Positions 6,302-8,257 of a DNA stretch of 8,257 nucleotides are shown here, piece after piece. This DNA is from an uncultured Ruminococcus sp. (GTDB lineage Bacteria; Bacillota_A; Clostridia; Oscillospirales; Acutalibacteraceae), in contig CACYEJ010000166.1 of NCBI GenBank assembly GCA_902773395.1, positions 1 to 8,257 of the forward strand. Reading direction: 5' to 3'. Position 1 is the first letter of the stretch; each line of letters starts with the position of its first letter. The notes beneath the pieces were generated by a model that was given only the letters and a program-made list of their open reading frames with translations, searched no databases and was not told where the DNA came from. Position numbers and translations under genes: made by a program.

Positions 6302-7675
6302 ATGGCAGATATTGATTTGAATAACACCTATTCAGCAATGAAGATGCCGTATAGTCCTGAGTCAGAGCAAGCGGTACTCGGTGCGATACTCATTGATTCT
6401 GAATGTATGGCAAGGGTGGCAGAGATTCTTCCGAGAGCGGAGCTGTTTCATATGGAGCAGCATAAGCTGATTTATCAGGCTATGCTTGACCTCTTTACAG
6501 AGGGAAAGATCATAGACTTTATTACCGTTCTGGAAACTCTCAAGAAAAATAAATCCTTTGATGAAGCCAAAGACAAAACCTATCTCGTACAGCTTGGTCA
6601 GTCTGCACTTTCTATCGAGAACGTTGATGTATACGCAAGATACGTCCGAGAAAAATATGATGTTCGCTCGCTGATTGAAGCTTCACGCAAGACTATCGAA
6701 GAGGCAGGCGAGGGAGTATTTGAATCGGAAACACTCGTCGATTCAGCTGAGCAGCGTATATTTGATATTCGTCAGGGTAAAAATATACAAGGCTTGCAGC
6801 ATATTTCCGAGGTCATTCAGGAAACGTATGATCGCCTTGATTTGCTGAATTCAGCAGATAATGAGGAGATGAAGCCGCTTTCTACCGGCATAAAGGGCTT
6901 GGATAATTATATCACCGGTTTGAATAAATCGGACTTAATTTTGCTTGCGGCCCGTCCCGGTATGGGTAAAACTTCCTTTGCACTGAATATTGCAAGAAGT
7001 GTTGCAGTTACGCAAAGAAAGAAGGTTGCGTTTTTTTCATTGGAAATGTCAAAGGAACAGCTTGCGTCAAGACTTTTGTCAACAGAAGGTTTGATTGAAA
7101 GCCAAAAAATCAAGACAGGCAAAATGTCCGAGGACGAATGGTCACGGTTGATACAAGCCGGCGACGTGCTTTCTGGGGCGGAGCTGTACTTAGATGATAC
7201 TCCAAGTATAACCGTCCCCACAATGAAAGCAAAGCTAAGACGTTTGAAAGGCGTCCAGCTTGTGATTATAGACTATCTTCAATTAATGCAGAGCGGCAGA
7301 CGAATTGACAACAGAGTGCAGGAGGTTTCGGAGATTACACGAAGCCTTAAAATTCTTGCAAAGGAATTGAATGTTCCGGTTATCACGCTATCTCAGCTTT
7401 CCCGTGCAAGTGAGCAGAGAGCCGATCATCGTCCGCAGCTTTCGGATATGAGAGATTCCGGTTCTATCGAGCAGGACGCAGACATCGTTCTCTTTCTGTA
7501 TCGGCAGGATTATTATCGTGACAATGAAAATAACGACGATAATGATGAAAATGCCGACAAGAACAGCGGTGAGTGTATTGTTGCTAAGAATCGACATGGT
7601 GAAATGGGTACTGTAGAGCTTCATTGGAGAGGTGAATTTATGAGATTTACCGCCAAGGAGGTCATAGATGTTTAA
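6302..7675 (+). CDS. dnaB: Replicative DNA helicase DnaB (DnaC in B. subtilis naming)
   Basis: This is the hexameric 5'-3' helicase that unwinds DNA at the replication fork and recruits DnaG primase. The 457 residues fit the family (about 454). The N-terminal domain (about 15-115) starts with the typical PYSPESEQAVLGAIL block. After a linker (about 115-190), the RecA-like motor has Walker A ARPGMGKTS 217-225, the SLEMS motif 246-250, Walker B VIIDYLQLM 321-329, LSQLSR 363-368, the SDMRDSGSIEQDAD motif 381-394, and KNRHG 429-433 with the likely arginine finger R431. All key residues are visible. There is an Asp/Asn-rich insert at 406-421 in the loop before the last strands, a place that varies in the family. 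The start ATG 6302 has AGGG at 6293-6296 and AAAGG at 6287-6291. It lies 18 bp after rplI and its last 8 bp overlap tilS. No intein is present. Confidence 0.97.
   Translation: MADIDLNNTYSAMKMPYSPESEQAVLGAILIDSECMARVAEILPRAELFHMEQHKLIYQAMLDLFTEGKIIDFITVLETLKKNKSFDEAKDKTYLVQLGQSALSIENVDVYARYVREKYDVRSLIEASRKTIEEAGEGVFESETLVDSAEQRIFDIRQGKNIQGLQHISEVIQETYDRLDLLNSADNEEMKPLSTGIKGLDNYITGLNKSDLILLAARPGMGKTSFALNIARSVAVTQRKKVAFFSLEMSKEQLASRLLSTEGLIESQKIKTGKMSEDEWSRLIQAGDVLSGAELYLDDTPSITVPTMKAKLRRLKGVQLVIIDYLQLMQSGRRIDNRVQEVSEITRSLKILAKELNVPVITLSQLSRASEQRADHRPQLSDMRDSGSIEQDADIVLFLYRQDYYRDNENNDDNDENADKNSGECIVAKNRHGEMGTVELHWRGEFMRFTAKEVIDV
7655..7670 (+). promoter_or_regulatory. Ribosome binding site and start of tilS inside dnaB
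   Basis: AAGGAGG (7655-7661) lies within the last codons of dnaB (encoding Lys-Glu of the AKEVIDV tail), 6 nt before ATG 7668. This fixes the tilS start and gives an 8-bp overlap with dnaB in another frame, a layout that favours translational coupling. Confidence 0.8.
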
Positions 7676-8257
7676 TAGGGTTAGGAAAGCAATTGATGAT
7701 TTTCATATGCTGGACGGTGTTAATAGAGTAATTGTTGGTCTGTCGGGCGGTGCGGATTCGATGTCACTGCTGCATTGTCTTAGTAAGAATTCAGAAAGTT
7801 TAGGGATTACAATTACAGCGGCTCATTTAAATCATATGCTACGTGGAGAGGAGTCCGAGAGGGATTTTAATTTTGTTGTTGAGCAGTGTAAGCTAATGGG
7901 CGTTCCTTTGTTTACTAAATGCGTCGATATTGCAAGGCTTGCCAAAGAGAAAAAAATTGGTCTTGAGGAGTGCGGCAGAGAGGAACGCTATCGTTTTTTT
8001 GCAGAGCTGTGCAACGATGAATTTACTGTAATCGCTACTGCACATACGGCTTCTGATAATGCAGAAACTGTGCTGTTAAATATTACAAGAGGCTGCGGTC
8101 TTGACGGCATTTGCGGTATTCCTCCTGTGAGAGGAAACATTGTGCGTCCGCTGATTGGCTGTTCACGAGCTGATGTGGAACAATATTGTGAGAATTATAA
8201 TATTCCTTATGTGACGGACAGTACAAATTTATTGTCAGAGTATAACAGAAATAAAAT
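7668..8257 (+). CDS. tilS: tRNA(Ile)-lysidine synthetase (N-terminal 196 codons; 3' end outside window)
   Basis: TilS uses ATP and lysine to convert the wobble cytidine (C34) of tRNA-Ile(CAU) into lysidine, switching its charging from Met to Ile and its reading from AUG to AUA. It is essential in most bacteria. The visible 196 codons cover the N-type ATP pyrophosphatase domain: PP-loop SGGADS at residues 26-31, then AAHLNHMLRGEESERD with the family LRGEES motif. GLEECGREERYRFF and ATAHTASDNAETVL follow, then RGCGLDGICGIPP and RPLIGCSRADVEQYC...YVTDSTN. The frame is open to the window edge, with no stop. The tRNA-binding C-terminal domains lie outside. It starts inside dnaB. In many Firmicutes tilS is followed by hpt and ftsH, which could be looked for just downstream. 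Confidence 0.95.
   Translation, partial: MFNRVRKAIDDFHMLDGVNRVIVGLSGGADSMSLLHCLSKNSESLGITITAAHLNHMLRGEESERDFNFVVEQCKLMGVPLFTKCVDIARLAKEKKIGLEECGREERYRFFAELCNDEFTVIATAHTASDNAETVLLNITRGCGLDGICGIPPVRGNIVRPLIGCSRADVEQYCENYNIPYVTDSTNLLSEYNRNK

Noticed and set aside
7505..7565. Asp/Asn-rich segment in dnaB considered as an intein scar or foreign insertion
   Set aside because: It sits at a loop that is variable and often acidic in DnaB proteins, it is short (about 16 residues), and flanking motifs are continuous.

Overview
The window is a stretch of core bacterial chromosome from a low-to-moderate GC Gram-positive, most likely a clostridial (Ruminococcus-like) Firmicute. The evidence is the gene order rpsB-tsf and rnj-gdpP-rplI-dnaB-tilS, strong GGAGG-type ribosome binding sites, an RNase J in place of an RNase E, a GdpP-type cyclic-di-AMP phosphodiesterase, and AT-rich intergenic DNA. 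All six stop codons visible are TAA. The genus is a guess from gene content and protein style; the phylum-level call is firmer. All genes lie on the + strand.

Layout: (1) 1-318 is the 3' part of rpsB (ribosomal protein S2). A 145-bp gap with a long imperfect hairpin leads to tsf (EF-Ts, 464-1387), and a strong intrinsic terminator (about 1426-1460) closes this translation operon. (2) 1388-1998 is a 611-bp gene-free, AT-rich region. It ends in a near-consensus sigma-A promoter (TTGACA, 17 bp, TAAAAT at 1698-1726), which predicts a leader of about 266 nt in front of the next gene. (3) 1999-8257 is one tight operon: rnj (RNase J with a lysine-rich N-terminal extension), gdpP (membrane c-di-AMP phosphodiesterase), rplI (ribosomal protein L9), dnaB (replicative helicase) and the first 196 codons of tilS (tRNA-Ile lysidine synthetase), which runs off the window. 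Gaps inside this operon are 42, 1, 18 and -8 bp, with no terminator between genes.

The first operon makes a ribosomal protein and an elongation factor. The second couples mRNA decay, second-messenger turnover, the ribosome, replication fork loading and tRNA decoding. Nothing here is a defence system, mobile element, CRISPR array or biosynthetic cluster, and I see no sign of horizontal transfer. I did not find an undescribed system. The points most worth a second look are the long structured rnj leader, the basic extension on RNase J, and the hairpin between rpsB and tsf that lacks a U-tract.
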